Notes: generated by a model from the letters alone, not told the origin. DNA of 64,000 nt from Halichondria panicea (GCF_963675165.1 NC_087380.1:2595803-2659802); one strand, 5' to 3'. Positions 1 through 19,184 are shown, counted from the first letter of the stretch. Translations and numbers: made by a program.

Positions 1-5356
<5,356 letters not shown>

Positions 5357-7333
5357 GCTGTTTTCATGCATGCATGTTCCAAAAATAGTTGGCTTATGGA
5401 CTTTAATCTTATACTGATGACAACAGGAAGTCTGAGTTGTGAACAGTCATCCACACATCAAAAGTGTACATGCACCCACATACAGAATAAATATGCAAAT
5501 AAATCGATTGCTAGATACTCCTACACATACACATACAATACTGTACAGCTGCTAGTTCAGTTACTAACGGCCCCCTGTCCACAAGGAATGTAGGGTATCT
5601 AAGCACAAACAAATTAACTACTCTTCTCTTTAACTTACATGATGTCGATGGCGTGTGTGTGACAAGGCATGGTTGAGGACTCCTCCATATTACTCTTGGG
5701 TCGAACCAAGAAGGTCCCGTTGAGTTTACCAGTGAGCATGTCTCAAGAACCATCTCTCCTGAGGAGAGGGTGAGAGGAAGACATTACAAAGTATACATTA
5801 TTGTACCTATTCCGGAGGAACATTTTATGTACATTCATGTCCTAAGACATTTAATACCAGCTCATTTAATTCATAGGCTTTCAAATAGAGTTTTAAGATC
5901 ACTTTGGTACACTACTCTGCATACATACACATGGCTATATACTTTTGTTTGAGATAGCCCCACTGTACACAGTAAACAATTGACTAATGGAAAGGCAACA
6001 TGCACCATTTGCTAGAGTTCCTAAACTATCACAGCCCTAGGCTATTAAACGTGCACAAACATTGCCTCAGGACAACACAACAAGCAATGCTCACAATAAA
6101 CAATGAAGCACTCTATCAGATTGAAAGCAATCACACACCCACTCTAAGCAACCATGGGCTATAATTACGTACCCAACGCTTAAAAGGATAATGGATTATT
6201 GTGTACCCAGCTACATGTATATAAGTGCATGGAATAGCATGCAAATAGGCTACTCTGGACATGCAGGAAACCATTGCTAGGGAAAAGGCTATACCTTTAT
6301 GAAAGCAAGTGTGCACATAATGGATGCAAATTATTGAATATTGTAGCTGATGATTAGCTGTTGAGACTGCAGGCAGGGAGGCAGACGGTATTACATGTGC
6401 GTAGCAATCTTAATACCATGTCATTCATACAAATGTAGAACAGTATGAGCACATGAGGAAAGTATTTGCCACAAGGCAATGTCAGCATGTATTTCAGTTT
6501 AATGGTATTCTTTTGAACAATGAACACACTGCATGGTTGAGATTTAGTAATCTATCAACTTTTTTACTGCACATACACATAAATATAAACACCCTCATCT
6601 GTGCAAAGAAAACACACAACATCTGCTCGTGCAATTTCATTAAGCTACGTAATTATATCTATGTTAGTATATAACATTGTAAGTTAAGTACTCACGATAA
6701 CTGAATGCAGTATGATGATAGACATTAATCATTATATTAGAGAATCAAGAGGTCCCAAGCGATTCGTAACCAACTTCACCAGTTCACATTCGAATTCATT
6801 GCTAAGCAACAATATCTTAGATGCAAAACACACTTCTCAGAATAAGAATGATTGGCCCTACCACAAGTATATAATTATAATATGCAAATTTAAATTGTCT
6901 AAATCATAGCTTTAGTATAACCAGATCGACATATACAGGTACACAGTACCCAGCCCGTCCTCCCCCACTCACTCATTGGGATAGGTGTGTAGCATGGCGT
7001 AGGTGGCGTAGAGTCCCTTGTCCTCCTCCACTCCACTAGAGTCAGCCTCAATATGCTCAATATGAGCATTGATCTCATCGTTGTGTCAACCACACTGCTG
7101 GAGGTGAGGAGAATTGGTAACAATGAATAACACATTAGGGTTGGTATATAACATCCATACTGAGTTTCTCACCCCAGCAAGTGCAATAATTCAGTTATGT
7201 ATCATAAAAGTCAATGGTAAACACATTCACAGTTTTGCTATTGGTATAATCTGAGTCTGTACAATAATCTAAAAACTATAAAAAGCAGCAGTAAAATCTA
7301 AAATCAAACGTTTGTGCGAGTTACTGTTATTAT
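5357..7333. other. Spacer between RPTP1 start and RPTP2 stop
   Basis: About 2 kb of AT-rich sequence that should hold the RPTP1 promoter and the RPTP2 3' UTR. Apart from the SH2-like fragment at 5645-5751 and a possible minus-strand exon at about 6981-7080, no gene was recognised. That possible exon has acceptor ctccagcag, donor gtgagt, and a frame containing GLYATYAMLHTYPN after an early TGA. Confidence 0.5.
5645..5751 (-). pseudogene. Possible SH2-domain exon remnant
   Basis: Read on the minus strand, one frame gives MLTGKLNGTFLVRPKSN, matching the alpha-A/beta-B core of SH2 domains (G-T-F-L-V-R; the Arg is the phosphotyrosine-binding residue). The segment ends at a good donor (ATCAT/GTAAGT). 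A TGA lies two codons before the Met in the same frame, after a plausible acceptor (ctcctcag), and no second half of the domain was found. It may be a relic, or an exon of an unrecognised minus-strand gene with another acceptor. Confidence 0.35.
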
Positions 7334-10300
7334 TTAAACCAGTTCTTTGAAGTTGGCATAAGTTTCAAAACTGTCCACATAGTCAGCCAGTGCCTCGTGA
7401 CAGAAAGCATACATCTCCTACACAGTGGGTGGATGTAGGATAATACAAAGTAAATGAATGTACAAAGCTCACACGTACTTTTAGTTTACTTTCAAAATAA
7501 ACAGAGTAGCTAAACATTGGATCTATACAGCATATAGAATGGAGAAGAGAACAGTAGAATGTAGCTTCCAATGGACTTGTGTAATAGACTTGTAAACTTA
7601 CAGGACTGCTAACGAGCCCCTCCCTCTGTTTGCGAGCAAACTTGATGAACTGGAACACATCGACCACACCCTCAATCTTGAGTCGCTCCAGTTGAGCATG
7701 CAGGGTGATGAACACTCCAGTGCGACCAATCCCATTGCTGTGTGGGTAAGGGGGGAGGTAGTAAGGGATTCAGATATGTTTACTTTAATGCATAAGTAGT
7801 GCATATACCACACACACACACACACACACATGCACACTCACTTGCACATGACCACAATGGGCTTATTGCCTGAGGCCATCTGAACAGCATTCACCTCCTG
7901 CACAATGTCCAGTACAGCGGCAGGGCTCTGTGGGGGGTCCTTCTCGGTCCAGCGGGTGAAGTGAAATTGTGTAACCACAGAGGGGGGCTCATTGGAGGCT
8001 GCCATGGCAACGGATAGTTTCCTGACAACGTAGTTACCATAAGCGTCGAATGTCTGCTGAGTGACAGTGAAGTCACCGTAAGTGCCTGCTTCTCCTTGGA
8101 ACTTTGGCCAGTAGCGATGGCACACCTCCTGTTGAAGAAGATATTCCAATAGTGAAGATACAGTAAGTGTACAATATAAGCTATAGAAGGCTAGGAGATG
8201 TATACTGTATTCACTTTAAACAGCAATGCTAAAAGGTTTTGTGTTGGTTGCGTTCATTCTTAAGTGTGTAGTTCATATCGCTCTCTCTACATAAACATTT
8301 CGACAGCAACTAAAGGTACACACAACACAGTGTGTTACCTGCTCCTCCTCCCTGAGGGTACAGAGCATGACGATACAGCTGCACTCATTCTCCACCACCA
8401 TCCTCCACAAGTCTCCAGTGGTGTGCTCCAGGGGACCTTGAGTGGCTATGTACCCTCGCCTCTGTTGGTAGCCCTGGACAAGAGAGAATTAAAAAACTTC
8501 CCTCCTTGAAAAATCATATGAACAGTCATAGAGAAAAACATAGTGTATATATATGGGTACTGTATCCTCACATGAATGTAGCTGGCATTGATGTAGTTAG
8601 AACCAGAAGGTGAGAACTGAAGCTGGACTCGATGCATCTCATCTACAAATGGAAAATAAAATCTTAAAGCTAAAAACATGCAAGTTTGACTACAAGCTGG
8701 ATATGTTTGCAGCACGCCATGTGGAGTTGATTTTAACTTACTTGGCAGAATCTGAGAGTATCTGTTCTTATCTTCATTCTCCTCATTCTGAGAGCTGTAG
8801 TAGTCCTCTGTCCCGTCAAGCCCAGAACACTCACTCAAAATCTGAGTAATATTAACATTTACCAGCATTCTAAGTCGACTTCCCCAATAATGTATGTGCA
8901 ACAATTAATTAGCCATGCAGTTATAAAATACACAGACTTGACCATAGCAATAATACACCAAATGATATCTCAAGAATGAGGTAACAATGATAAGTACATT
9001 GTGGCTAGAACAACGAATGAATAGCCTACTTTGAACTGTCGCTGGAAGCCAGTGGGTGTGTCCTCCTCTACCCAAGACTGAGCCATGTCTCTCTCCTCAT
9101 CAGCAGCAGCTGGTTCTTTGAGCTGGTTGACGGTTGTCATGAGAACATGTGCTGGTATCTCTGTCTCCCCACACACTATGAGCTCCTTGAGGGCATCATG
9201 CAGGAAGATGTACTGGGACTAAGGAAGGGTGGATGCTTATATTGACTGACTAGTCACAGAATATTTATCACATTGGGCAATAAATATTGTGATTAACCAT
9301 GCAGTACTAACATAACATTGCTTCTTTACGCTGTATAAGCATACATATCATGCAACAGCATGTATGTACATAGCCTCTACTCAGAGGAAGTGTGGCCTGG
9401 GATTGAGGCACACACATGCACAGAGTTAAAGCATACCAGAGTCTGTACGAGGAGCACCCTCTGTTTCCGAATATGAGTAACACAATCGTAGATATGTATC
9501 ATCCCGTCCTGCTCCATACGATCCAACATCGTATCCAAGACGATGAACGTTCCTGTTCGTCCGACACCAGCACTGCAGTGTACGAGGAGTGGGCAGGGAT
9601 CATCCTGGGGGTGTGTCTTACGAACAGCTCGGGTGAAGTAGATGAGGGACATGCCACTGGAGGGGACACCGTGGTCTGGCCAGGAGGTGTAGTGGAACAG
9701 GGTCACCTCAAACACAGCGAACGAGCCGAGGATGGGCTATAGGGGGTGGAGTTTACAATATTTATCAATAGTTGTTTGGAACCCTGTATAACAGTGGTAC
9801 ATGCATAATGCTTGCAATATTATTATGCTTTCTACTTCAACATTGTTATCAACAGTTAAAGGCTTCACTTCACTGCATAATGCTTGCAATATTATTATGC
9901 TTTCTACTTCAACATTGTTATCAACAGTTAAAGGCTTCACTTCACTAAGTGCGTGGGCGTTTGTGTACAAAGTACATTCCAAACTGTAAACACACTGACT
10001 TGATTGACTTTCATTCTCCTGACAGTGAAGTCGGGGAAGGCCACCATACTGGTCAGAGAGACTACAATACCACAGCCCATCTCAAGAGGTTGGTCGTCCT
10101 TCAGGGGCCAGTAACACTCACACTTTTTCTACAATGATAAGTTGTGGTAACAAGATTAGAAGGAAAACTTCCACAATGATAGCAATGGTTGGATGGTGTA
10201 GTAGCTCACCCTCTCCTCAAAACATTTGGTGAGCATGACGATTGTTCGCAGTTTGTTCTCCATAATCATCTTCCAGAAATCTTCCAGCGTATTGGGCAGA

Positions 10301-13300
10301 GGACCTGAGTTTTGGGGCAATGATACACTGTGAATGTGCATGAGTGATGCATTGCTTACCTTGAGCAGCAATGTACTTGGTGTTGGTCATATAGCCCTGC
10401 AAATATAAATGCAGTGCATGTCATGAAAAATGAGTGATGCTGAATGATAATTGACTCACATTGACATAGCTGGCATTGATGTAATCTGATCCTCTGATGT
10501 CTTTCACAGGCTTCAACTTAACACGGTTGAAATCATCTGTATACAGAATAAGCACAAGGTGACATTAATTTGTGTACTCACAAGGGAAGACATTTCCGAA
10601 TCTGTTCTTGGTTGTATTGTGAGGCAGTTTTGACTCGTTGTTGGGAGAGTGGGGCTCCTTGCTGATGGACTGAGATGAACAAATTAGGAAGTTACCACAA
10701 TATTAATTATGAACAGATTGTTCGACCCTGCACACATACTCACCGTGTACTCAGCCTCGAAGAGCTTGTCTGTGTCCTCGTGCATTGTGTCCACATGAGC
10801 AGGGAAGTCAGTCGTGTAAAATGAACTGTTTGTACCAAGTGCAGATCCTGTGAAATGTAAAACATAAATTGTAAGAAGCAGTTGTTACTGGTATAGTGGT
10901 TATACTGGTATAGACCCACGGGGATATCTATTGTCTAAAATTTACCAAATTTACCCCGTCCATAATTTGGATCTGAGATACGTACATCGAGTGATAGCCA
11001 CCCTTTCCACTAGTCATAATGCATCCTTTATTTGTGGTATTGTGATGGCATTTTTAGTGGATACCTTGTGTATTATCTCCGCCTCCTTCCTTACTGAAGG
11101 AGGTGGTCACGCCCACATACGTATTTGCATCAGGGGTCAAGGTGTCAATGTGGTTGTCCAAGGGTATGTCTAATCGGGTCAGTGGGTCAACTTTTACAGT
11201 GAAGAGAGATTTACGCGTGACCCTCCCTCCACCAGATTTAAGGCCTGAGAAAGTGTGCTTACCAGATCTTCGAACCCTAAAAGGATCACGGTAAGTACAT
11301 TGTATATCAGTGCAGCTCTGAGTATTGTACATTGAGAAAGATAGTTTTTATGAAACAACCAATGTCCTTGACTTATTACCTGACAAAAATGACCATAACT
11401 GTTCCAATGATCAGTAGAGCAACCACCAAAATGACAATCGTCGCAACTATTCCTACAACCATGACACTGCCACTGGCAGTTGGTTCTGTGAGCAGATGAT
11501 TACTGTGATCTTATAGTAGGAAAATACAAAAACGGTGGTCTCACCTATACAAGATGGGGTTGTGCCACTAAATGTTCCCTGTTCAGTCTCACATGTTCTA
11601 GTTGAGGGACTATCAAGACTAAAACCAGGGGAACAGGAAAAGGTGGCCACAGTTCCGTACACGTAACTGTCATTTTCCACTGGACTAGAGTATGAGACCG
11701 TCCCATTAGTGGGAGCCATCACCGAGTCAGAGGGACATCGAATGGTGTTAGCTGTTACATAAAACAGTTATATGAATAGTACTGATATTAAACTCACCTG
11801 TAAGATTAGCACAAACAGTCACTACATCACCATGGCCATCAGGTATTCTACAGCAGTAGGTTCCTAGTGGAAACTGCAAATCACCTTCACGATAGAGTTT
11901 GACAACTTGATGGTATCTAATCCAATAAAACCTACTACCAGTGACACTGTTCTCGGTGATCATTGTTCCATTAGGAAACAGCCACTCTCCTGAACCTCCT
12001 TGTGGATTATCCCTATCCCTGCAACAGGTGGTTGAGTTGGTGTGACAGATCAAGGCAGAGTCATTTGTGGTTCCAATTCTGGTCACTAGAATGTTACTTT
12101 TGTTGGTAGAGTACGATACCCCTTGAAGTGACAGAAAGAGTGGTTGACCTGAATGATTTAGGTATATGAGCCATGCATGGCTTATTTTGGTGCAATACAT
12201 ACCTGCACAAACGGGAGCAGTTCCATTCCACACCCCCATAGTGCTATGACCATCACCAGTACAAGTCCTTAAATCATTTACTCCTCTTTCCTCCATACCA
12301 CCAGGACAAGATATCATCAAGTATCGTGCTTGTGTTCCAAAGGGGTAAAGTGGTCCAGGAGAAAAGTGGAGTACCGAGCCATGGGGATGAGTAAGAGGTG
12401 GACACGTGATAGCTGAAATTAAAAATGAAATTTGATTGTGCGTATAATCATTATTGCAGACTTTGGCAAATGACGTCTTCTCCACTCCATGTCTTGTCAG
12501 GCTGACAAGTTCTTGTTCTCACGCTAGGAGACAGTCCGTACCCCTCATCACAGCTGTGTATAGCCACACCTCCCTCCAGTCTGGGGGTAGTAGATGGACT
12601 ATAGCTGATCACTCCATCGGTGAGGGTGAGACTATCACAGACTGCTGCATAATTGGAAATGAATAAGTACATATAATTATTAAAAGGGAATGGAGATTGA
12701 TATTTGCAAGTTTTCATACCTCTACAACTTGGGATTGATTCAGTCCATTCTCCACCCATTCCACTTGTACCGTCCACGCAGGTCGTAGTGTTTACACCAG
12801 ACAGCTGGTAACCAGACACACACGAGTACACAGCAGTGGTCCCTTCTGCTCTCGGTGTGGTGTCAGGATTGAAAATGATGTCACCATTCACAATTTGGTT
12901 GAGGTCTTTGCATATGGCTGAGCATTGTATAAGTATATCAAGTAGTAGTAATTAGGCCACTATTCACCTGAGCAAGTTGGTCTTGTGCTCCAACTCCCAC
13001 TAGCCTCACAAGTCACAGTGGCTGATCCTGATATGTGATATTTATCGATACATGTGTAAGACACTGTCTCTCCAAATGTTGTTCTGGTTAGTGATCCAGG
13101 AGTTCCATTAAGAATGGTGGGAGGTGCACCACAGTCCACAACTGTACGTATTAGATACAATTATGAAGTAAGAAACTTCATTGAACCATACTTGTACAAG
13201 TTGGTAGAGGCTCCCAGATTCCATTAGTCATACAGGTAGCCATTGCTGTGGTGACTCCTGGAGAGATCCAGTATCCGGTTTCACAGGTGTAAGTCACTGT

Positions 13301-16300
13301 CTCTTGGTACAATGTGTTAGGATTGGTTGTTCCAGGAGATGCATTGTTGCCAGATGGAGGATCACTACAAGTGACACCTGCATATATTTATCATGCATCG
13401 TACTGTACATAAAGTGTGGAGAAGCAGATCAGTATTAGTTGTGATTAGATTTACGTTGACAAGTTGGTAGAGGCTCCCACATCCCACTAGCCATACAAGT
13501 AGCCGTTGCTGTGGTGACTTCATCGGAGACCTCATATCCACTGACACAGGTGTAGGTCACTATCCCTTGGTAGGTTGTTCTGTTGGGTGTTCCAGGAGAT
13601 GCATTGACAATGGTGGTAGGGGAGCCACAATCCACAACTTAGTGGGTGAGAACATGCAGTTAATGCAGCATAATTATAGTCTGGGAGCAATTTCACATAC
13701 GCTGACAAGTTGGTAGAGGTCCCCAGGTCTTGTTAGCCATACAGGTAGTCGTTGCTGTGGTGACTCCATTGGAGACCTCATACCCATGGTAGCAGGTGTA
13801 GGTCACTGCTCCTTGGTACAATGTGTCAGGGTTGGGTGTTTCAGGAGATGCATTGGTTCCAGAGGGAGGGTCACCACAAGTGACACCTGCATAGATTTAT
13901 CATGTAGCTACTGGAGAGGCAAAACAATACTATTTGCTATTACATTGACAAGTTGGTACAGTCTCCCACATCCCACTAGACATACAGGTAGCCGTTGCTG
14001 TGGTGACTCCAGTGGAGACCTCATACCCACTGTCACAGGTGTAGGTCACTGTCCTTAGGTAGGTTGTGTTGGTGGGTTTTCCAGGAGATGCATTGCCAAT
14101 GGTGGATGGGGAGCCACAATCCACAACTGCATCCATTTACTGTACTTATTAATCAGAAAAGCAACTTCACATACGTGAACAAGTTGGTAGAGGCCCCCAG
14201 GTCCTGTCAGCCATACAGCTAGCAAATCCTGAGAAGGATCCTTGAGAGATCCAATATCCAGTGACACAAGTGTAGGTCACTGCTCCTTGGTACAATGTGT
14301 TGGTTGGTATTCCAGGAGATGCATTGTTGCCAGAGGGAGGGTCACCACATGAGACAGCTGTATATAGATTAATCATGCACCGTAATGTATTACGTAGTAT
14401 GTGAAGAAGTAGAGGTATTTGATACATACGTGAACAAGTTGGTAGAGTCTCCCACATCCTATTAGCCATACAGGTAGCCATTGCTGTGGTGACTCCAGTG
14501 GAGACCTCATACCCACTGACACAGGTGTAGGTCACCTTTCCTCCGAGAGTTGTGCCAGGAGTGGATATGCCAGGAGAGCCATTTCTAATGGTGGTAGGGG
14601 AGCCACAATCCACAGCTGAGTGGGTGAGAACACAACAGTCAATGCAGTAGCTATTATCAGTGACAGTATCAACTTCACATACGTTGACAAATTGGTAGAG
14701 GTCCCCACGTCCCACTAGCCGTACAGGTAGCCATTGCTGTGGTGACTCTAGTGGAGACTTCATACCCACTGACACAGGTGTAGATTACTGTCCCTTGGTA
14801 GGTTGTTCTGGATGGTGCTCCAGGTGAGCCATTGAGAATAGATACAGTGAGAGGATAACCACAATCCACAACTGAGTGGATGAGAGCAATTTAAACACAT
14901 CATTATTACAATCACATGCATACGTGAACAAGTTGGTAGAGGTCCCCAGGTCTTATTAGCCATACAGGTAGCCGTTGCTGTGGTGTCTCCATTGGAGATC
15001 CAATACCCACTGACACAGATATAGGTCACTTTGCCTTGGTAGGTTGTGTCAGGAGTGGGCCCTCCAATATTTGCATTCATCATGATGGGAGGAGAGCCAC
15101 AAGAAATAGCTATTAAACATAATCGTAATTATAGCGTATCGTATAGCGGGTTACTTCGCATGGTGGACATTTTCGGGTTTTTTGTATTTAGAGTATTAAT
15201 ACAAAAATTAAAACTACAATTGTGCGCAATAGTCACTATTCTGATAATAATTATTTAGATTACAAAATCTTGTAACTGGGTATTTCATATGAACATTTTC
15301 CACGAACGAAAATTACCCACTATATACGGTATCCATGCAATGCACAGTGCCCAGACCACTATACCTGAACAGGTAGGTATGGTTCCATTCCAAATTCCTT
15401 CCAAAGTTAAAGTAGATTCAGTACATGTCCTCTCACTGTCTCCACTGGTTACTTCATACCCAGTGTTACACTCATACACAGATGTTGTCCCATAGTCATA
15501 AGGCTCAGTTGTGTTACTAGAGTAGACAATCACCCCATTCTCAATAAGAGGAAGAGCAGAGCAGGTGATTGCTATGAGAATTTTAATGAAAGTAATGCAA
15601 TTTAATATAGCACATCACTTCATACCAGAACATGATGCTCCGTCACTGTACAGCACATATCCTGCCTCACATCCACAGATGAACGATCCCTCAGTGTTGA
15701 TACACACTTGAGTGCAGTTGTTTGGTCCAGCACACTCATCAATATCACCTGTATAACGAGTGCATGGTGCAAGCTGCGCTTTGCTAATAACATGTTTTGC
15801 GTTTGCTCAAGAGTGTTATAGAAGAGGTAATTAGTGTATGATGTTATGTTATTGCAATTGTTGCCATGAATGCACACAGTTGTTACAAAAGAGTGGAAAC
15901 AGAAGTCTATCTGGTAGCTTGATGAAATTATCTTCAAGGATAGCATAGATTGCATTTAAATGATTAAGAAAGTGGTGGATCAACGATGCTTTCAGCATGC
16001 ATCAATGCCTATACACCCAGTGTGTGTAGTTGTATATACAATTATAGCTGTGGGAAAAACACTCTCAGAGACTGCCGCAATTAACAATAAATACGTAAAA
16101 GTAGATTCATTGGTAATAGACGGAGGTGTGCTACGTCCAAGCTGTGTGTGTACAATATCATGACACAGTACGTTGTTCAACAATACAATTCATGGTGCAT
16201 TGCTAACCTGCACAGATGGGAATAGTCCCAGTCCACACCCCCACAGTACTACGTCCATCACCCATACAAATCCTCACATCATCTCCTCCACTCCTCTCCT

Positions 16301-16835
16301 GTCCAGGAGGGCATGGAACAGTGTACGTTGCTTGTGTTCCAAATAAGTATGGGGAAGTGTTTGGAGAGTAAGATATTGGGCCATAAGGAGAGTCAGCAAG
16401 AGGTGGACAGATGATGGCTATAAGGAAAGAATTTGAAAAGATTACAAGTTCTTACCCACCAATTCACCCTTGCAAGTAATAATGTCTCCACTCCACGTTC
16501 TGTTCGACTGACATATTCTCTGAGATCCACCAGAGAGAACACTATTCCCATTACAGTTGTGAGTGGCTGTAGTTCTTTCCAGTCTTGGATAAGAGGTTGG
16601 ATCATAGGTCACCCATCCATTGGTGAGGGTGATGTTTTCACAGAGAGCTAGTAAATGATATGACAGCACATTTATTATAATCAGTACATGCATACCAGAA
16701 CATGATGTTCTGTCAGTGTCCAGCACATATCCTGCCTCACATTCACAACATCCACAGGTGAATGATCCCTCAGTGTTGGTACACACTTGAGTGCAGTTGT
16801 TTGGTTCAGCACAATCATCAATATCATCACCTGCA
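7334..16835 (-). CDS. RPTP2: EGF/sushi/Ig receptor-type protein tyrosine phosphatase with tandem PTP domains (5' end not found)
   Basis: Single-pass receptor. In N-to-C order: EGF (16695-16835); CCPs (16455-16650, 16207-16420); EGF (15625-15750); 13 CCPs near 15363, 14922, 14682, 14428, 14172, 13945, 13700, 13452, 13190, 12968, 12718, 12455 and 12205; Ig-like (11795-12150); CCP (11550-11750); membrane segment (about 11380-11470, [19 protein letters not shown]). The cytoplasmic part starts with a juxtamembrane exon (about 11054-11290) and D1 (9025-10850), which has [11 protein letters not shown], the SWPDHGVP loop and [12 protein letters not shown]1 should be active. D2 (7334-8840) has WTEKDPP in place of WPDxG and, across the 7842/7737 splice, MCNNGIGRTG in place of HCSxGxGRTG. 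The last exon ends [12 protein letters not shown] and stop, a usual RPTP C-terminus. No signal peptide exon was found; a foldback element begins 315 bp upstream. Confidence 0.9.
9803..9946. repeat. 72-bp tandem duplication in an RPTP2 intron
   Basis: Two copies (9803-9874 and 9875-9946), identical as far as I can read, begin gcataatgcttgcaatatta. They lie in the intron between the WPD/HCS exon and the preceding D1 exon. The identity implies a recent duplication. Confidence 0.95.
12968..15110 (-). repeat. Tandemly expanded CCP exon array within RPTP2
   Basis: Nine CCP exons spaced about 245 bp apart encode very similar domains. Two flavours recur: one starting CGSPTTI and containing [10 protein letters not shown], the other starting CGDPPSGNN and containing GYWIS. 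Their partial alternation suggests growth by duplication of a two-exon unit of about 490 bp. Introns as well as exons are similar. Confidence 0.8.
15137..15331. mobile_element. MITE-like element, second copy, in an RPTP2 intron
   Basis: The ends tatcgtatagcggg and ccactatatacggta resemble the terminal repeats of the 2961-3148 element. The inner sequence (ttcgtgg/ccacgaa words) also matches. It sits between the CCP exons at 14922 and 15363 and does not affect coding. Confidence 0.55.
16100..16160 (-). pseudogene. Degenerate CCP exon fragment
   Basis: The minus strand reads [14 protein letters not shown], matching the start of the CCP modules seen intact in RPTP1 (VDCGTPPSITNGSPG). The first Cys is lost and the rest of the module is absent. 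It lies in the intron between the exons at 15625 and 16207 and is probably the remnant of a lost CCP exon. Confidence 0.55.
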
Positions 16836-17150
16836 TGTATAAGCAGAAAATAGAGCTAATTAATAATGGCCCTAACTCTAGCACACAGGTTTATAACCTC
16901 ACTTGGGGTCTATCATAGCAACTGGGTGGGGTTTATCTACCATAAACTCCGCATTCCGCATAAAAGTCCCTTGCTTTGAGGGCGTACTGATTTTATACTA
17001 GATCAAAACTAAAAAACATTTGCAATGTGAACGTTGCTAGGATTGCCAGGAAAAGAAAAGCGCGAAAAAGCGAAGAAACAAGAAATTCGGCGAGTGCATA
17101 ACTCCAATCCGTTACAACTTCATTCACATGTACTGTTTTAAGCAAGATTG
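16836..17150. other. Sequence between the first recognised RPTP2 exon and the foldback element
   Basis: No exon, signal peptide or promoter was recognised here. The missing RPTP2 N-terminus would be expected upstream of this point. Confidence 0.5.
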
Positions 17151-17280
17151 GGCTATACCTTGGTATAAAAAGTCACAATTCATGAATATAATTAAACCTC
17201 TATAATGAGGGTATAGGCATCAATATTATGGTTACATTCCATTCCAATAAGTGTACGTACGCATGGAGTGTAACATATAA

Positions 17281-19140
17281 TTATGTCACTACTGTAACAA
17301 CTGTAACACCAGTCACCACTGTAACAACTGTAACACATGTCACCACTGTAACAACTGTAACATCTGTCAACATTGTAACAACTGTAACAATTGTAACAAC
17401 TGTAACAACTGTAACACTTGTCACCACTGTAACGCTAGTCACCACTGTAACAAGTGTAACATCTGTCAACACTGTAACAACTGTAACACATGTCACCAAT
17501 GCAACACATGTCACCACTGTAACGCTAGTCACCACTGTAACAACTGTAACATCTGTCAACACTGTAACAACTGTAACACATGTCACCAATGCAACACATG
17601 TCACCACTGTAACAACTGTAACACTAGTCACCACTGTAACAACTGTAACACCAGTCACCACTGTAACAACTGTAACACTTGTCACCACTGTAACACATGT
17701 CACCACTGTAACGCTAGTCACCACTGTAACAACTGTAACACTAGTCACAACTGTAACAACTGTAACACTTGTCACCACTGTAACAACTGTAACACATGTC
17801 ACCAATGCAACACATGTCACCACTGTAACGCTAGTCACCACTGTAACAACTGTAACACATGTCACCACTGTAACAACTGTAACATCTGTCAGCACTGTAA
17901 CAATTGTAACAACTGTAACAACTGTAACACCAGTCACCACTGTAACAACTGTAACGCTAGTCACCACTGTAACAACTGTAACACTTGTCACCACTGTAAC
18001 ACTAGTAACAACTGTAACAACTGTAACACCAGTCACCACTGTAACAACTGTAACGCTAGTCACCACTGTAACAACTGTAACACCAGTCACCACTGTAACA
18101 ACTGTAACACTTGTCACCACTGTAACACTAGTCACAACTGTAACAACTGTAACACTTGTCACCACTGTAACAACTGTAACACTTGTCACCACTATAACAA
18201 CTGTAACACATGTCACCAATGCAACACATGTCACCACTGTAACGCTAGTCACCAATGCAACACACGTCACCACTGTAACAACTGTAACACCAGCCACCAC
18301 TGTAACACCAGTCACAACTGTAACAACTGTAGCACTTGTAACACTAGTCACAAATGTAACAACTGTCAACTGTAACACATGTCACCAATGCAACACATGT
18401 CACCACTGTAACAACTGTAACGCTAGTCACCACTGTAACAACTGTAACACTTGTCACCACTGTAACACTAGTAACAACTGTAACAACTGTAACACCAGTC
18501 ACCACTGTAACAACTGTAACACTTGTCACCACTGTAACAACTGTAACACCAGTCACCACTGTAACAACTGTAACACCAGTCACCACTGTAACAACTGTAA
18601 CACTTGTCACCACTGTAACACTAGTCACAACTGTAACAACTGTAACACTTGTCACCACTGTAACACTAGTCACAAGTGTAACAACTGTAACACTTGTCAC
18701 CACTGTAACAACTGTAACACCAGTCACCACTGTAACAACTGTAACACCAGTCACCACTGTAACAACTGTAACACTTGTCACCACTGTAACACTAGTCACA
18801 ACTGTAACAACTGTAACACTTGTCACCACTGTAACAACTGTAACACTTGTCACCACTGTAACAACTGTAACACATGTCACCACTGTAACGCTAGTCACCA
18901 ATGCAACACACGTCACCACTGTAACAACTGTAACACCAGCCACCACTGTAACACCAGTCACAACTGTAACAACTGTAGCACTTGTAACACTAGTCACAAA
19001 TGTAACAACTGTCAACTGTAACACATGTCACCACTGTAACAACTGTAACACTAGTCACCACTGTAACAACTGTAACATCTGTCACCACTGTAACAACTGT
19101 AACACATGTCACCAATGCAACACACGTCACTACTGTAACA
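17281..19140. repeat. Left arm: 27-bp minisatellite
   Basis: The unit is three 9-mers, tgtaacaac + tgtaacacc + agtcaccac, with variants (cttgtcacc, gctagtcacc, aca tgtcacc). Higher-order blocks recur; for example 18200-18370 and 18860-19020 are near-identical. Because 27 is a multiple of three, open frames of several hundred codons (TVTTVT type) arise without coding meaning. Confidence 0.97.
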
Positions 19141-19184
19141 CTTTAGTCTGGCACCACTATAGACTATAAGTACTATAAGAACTA

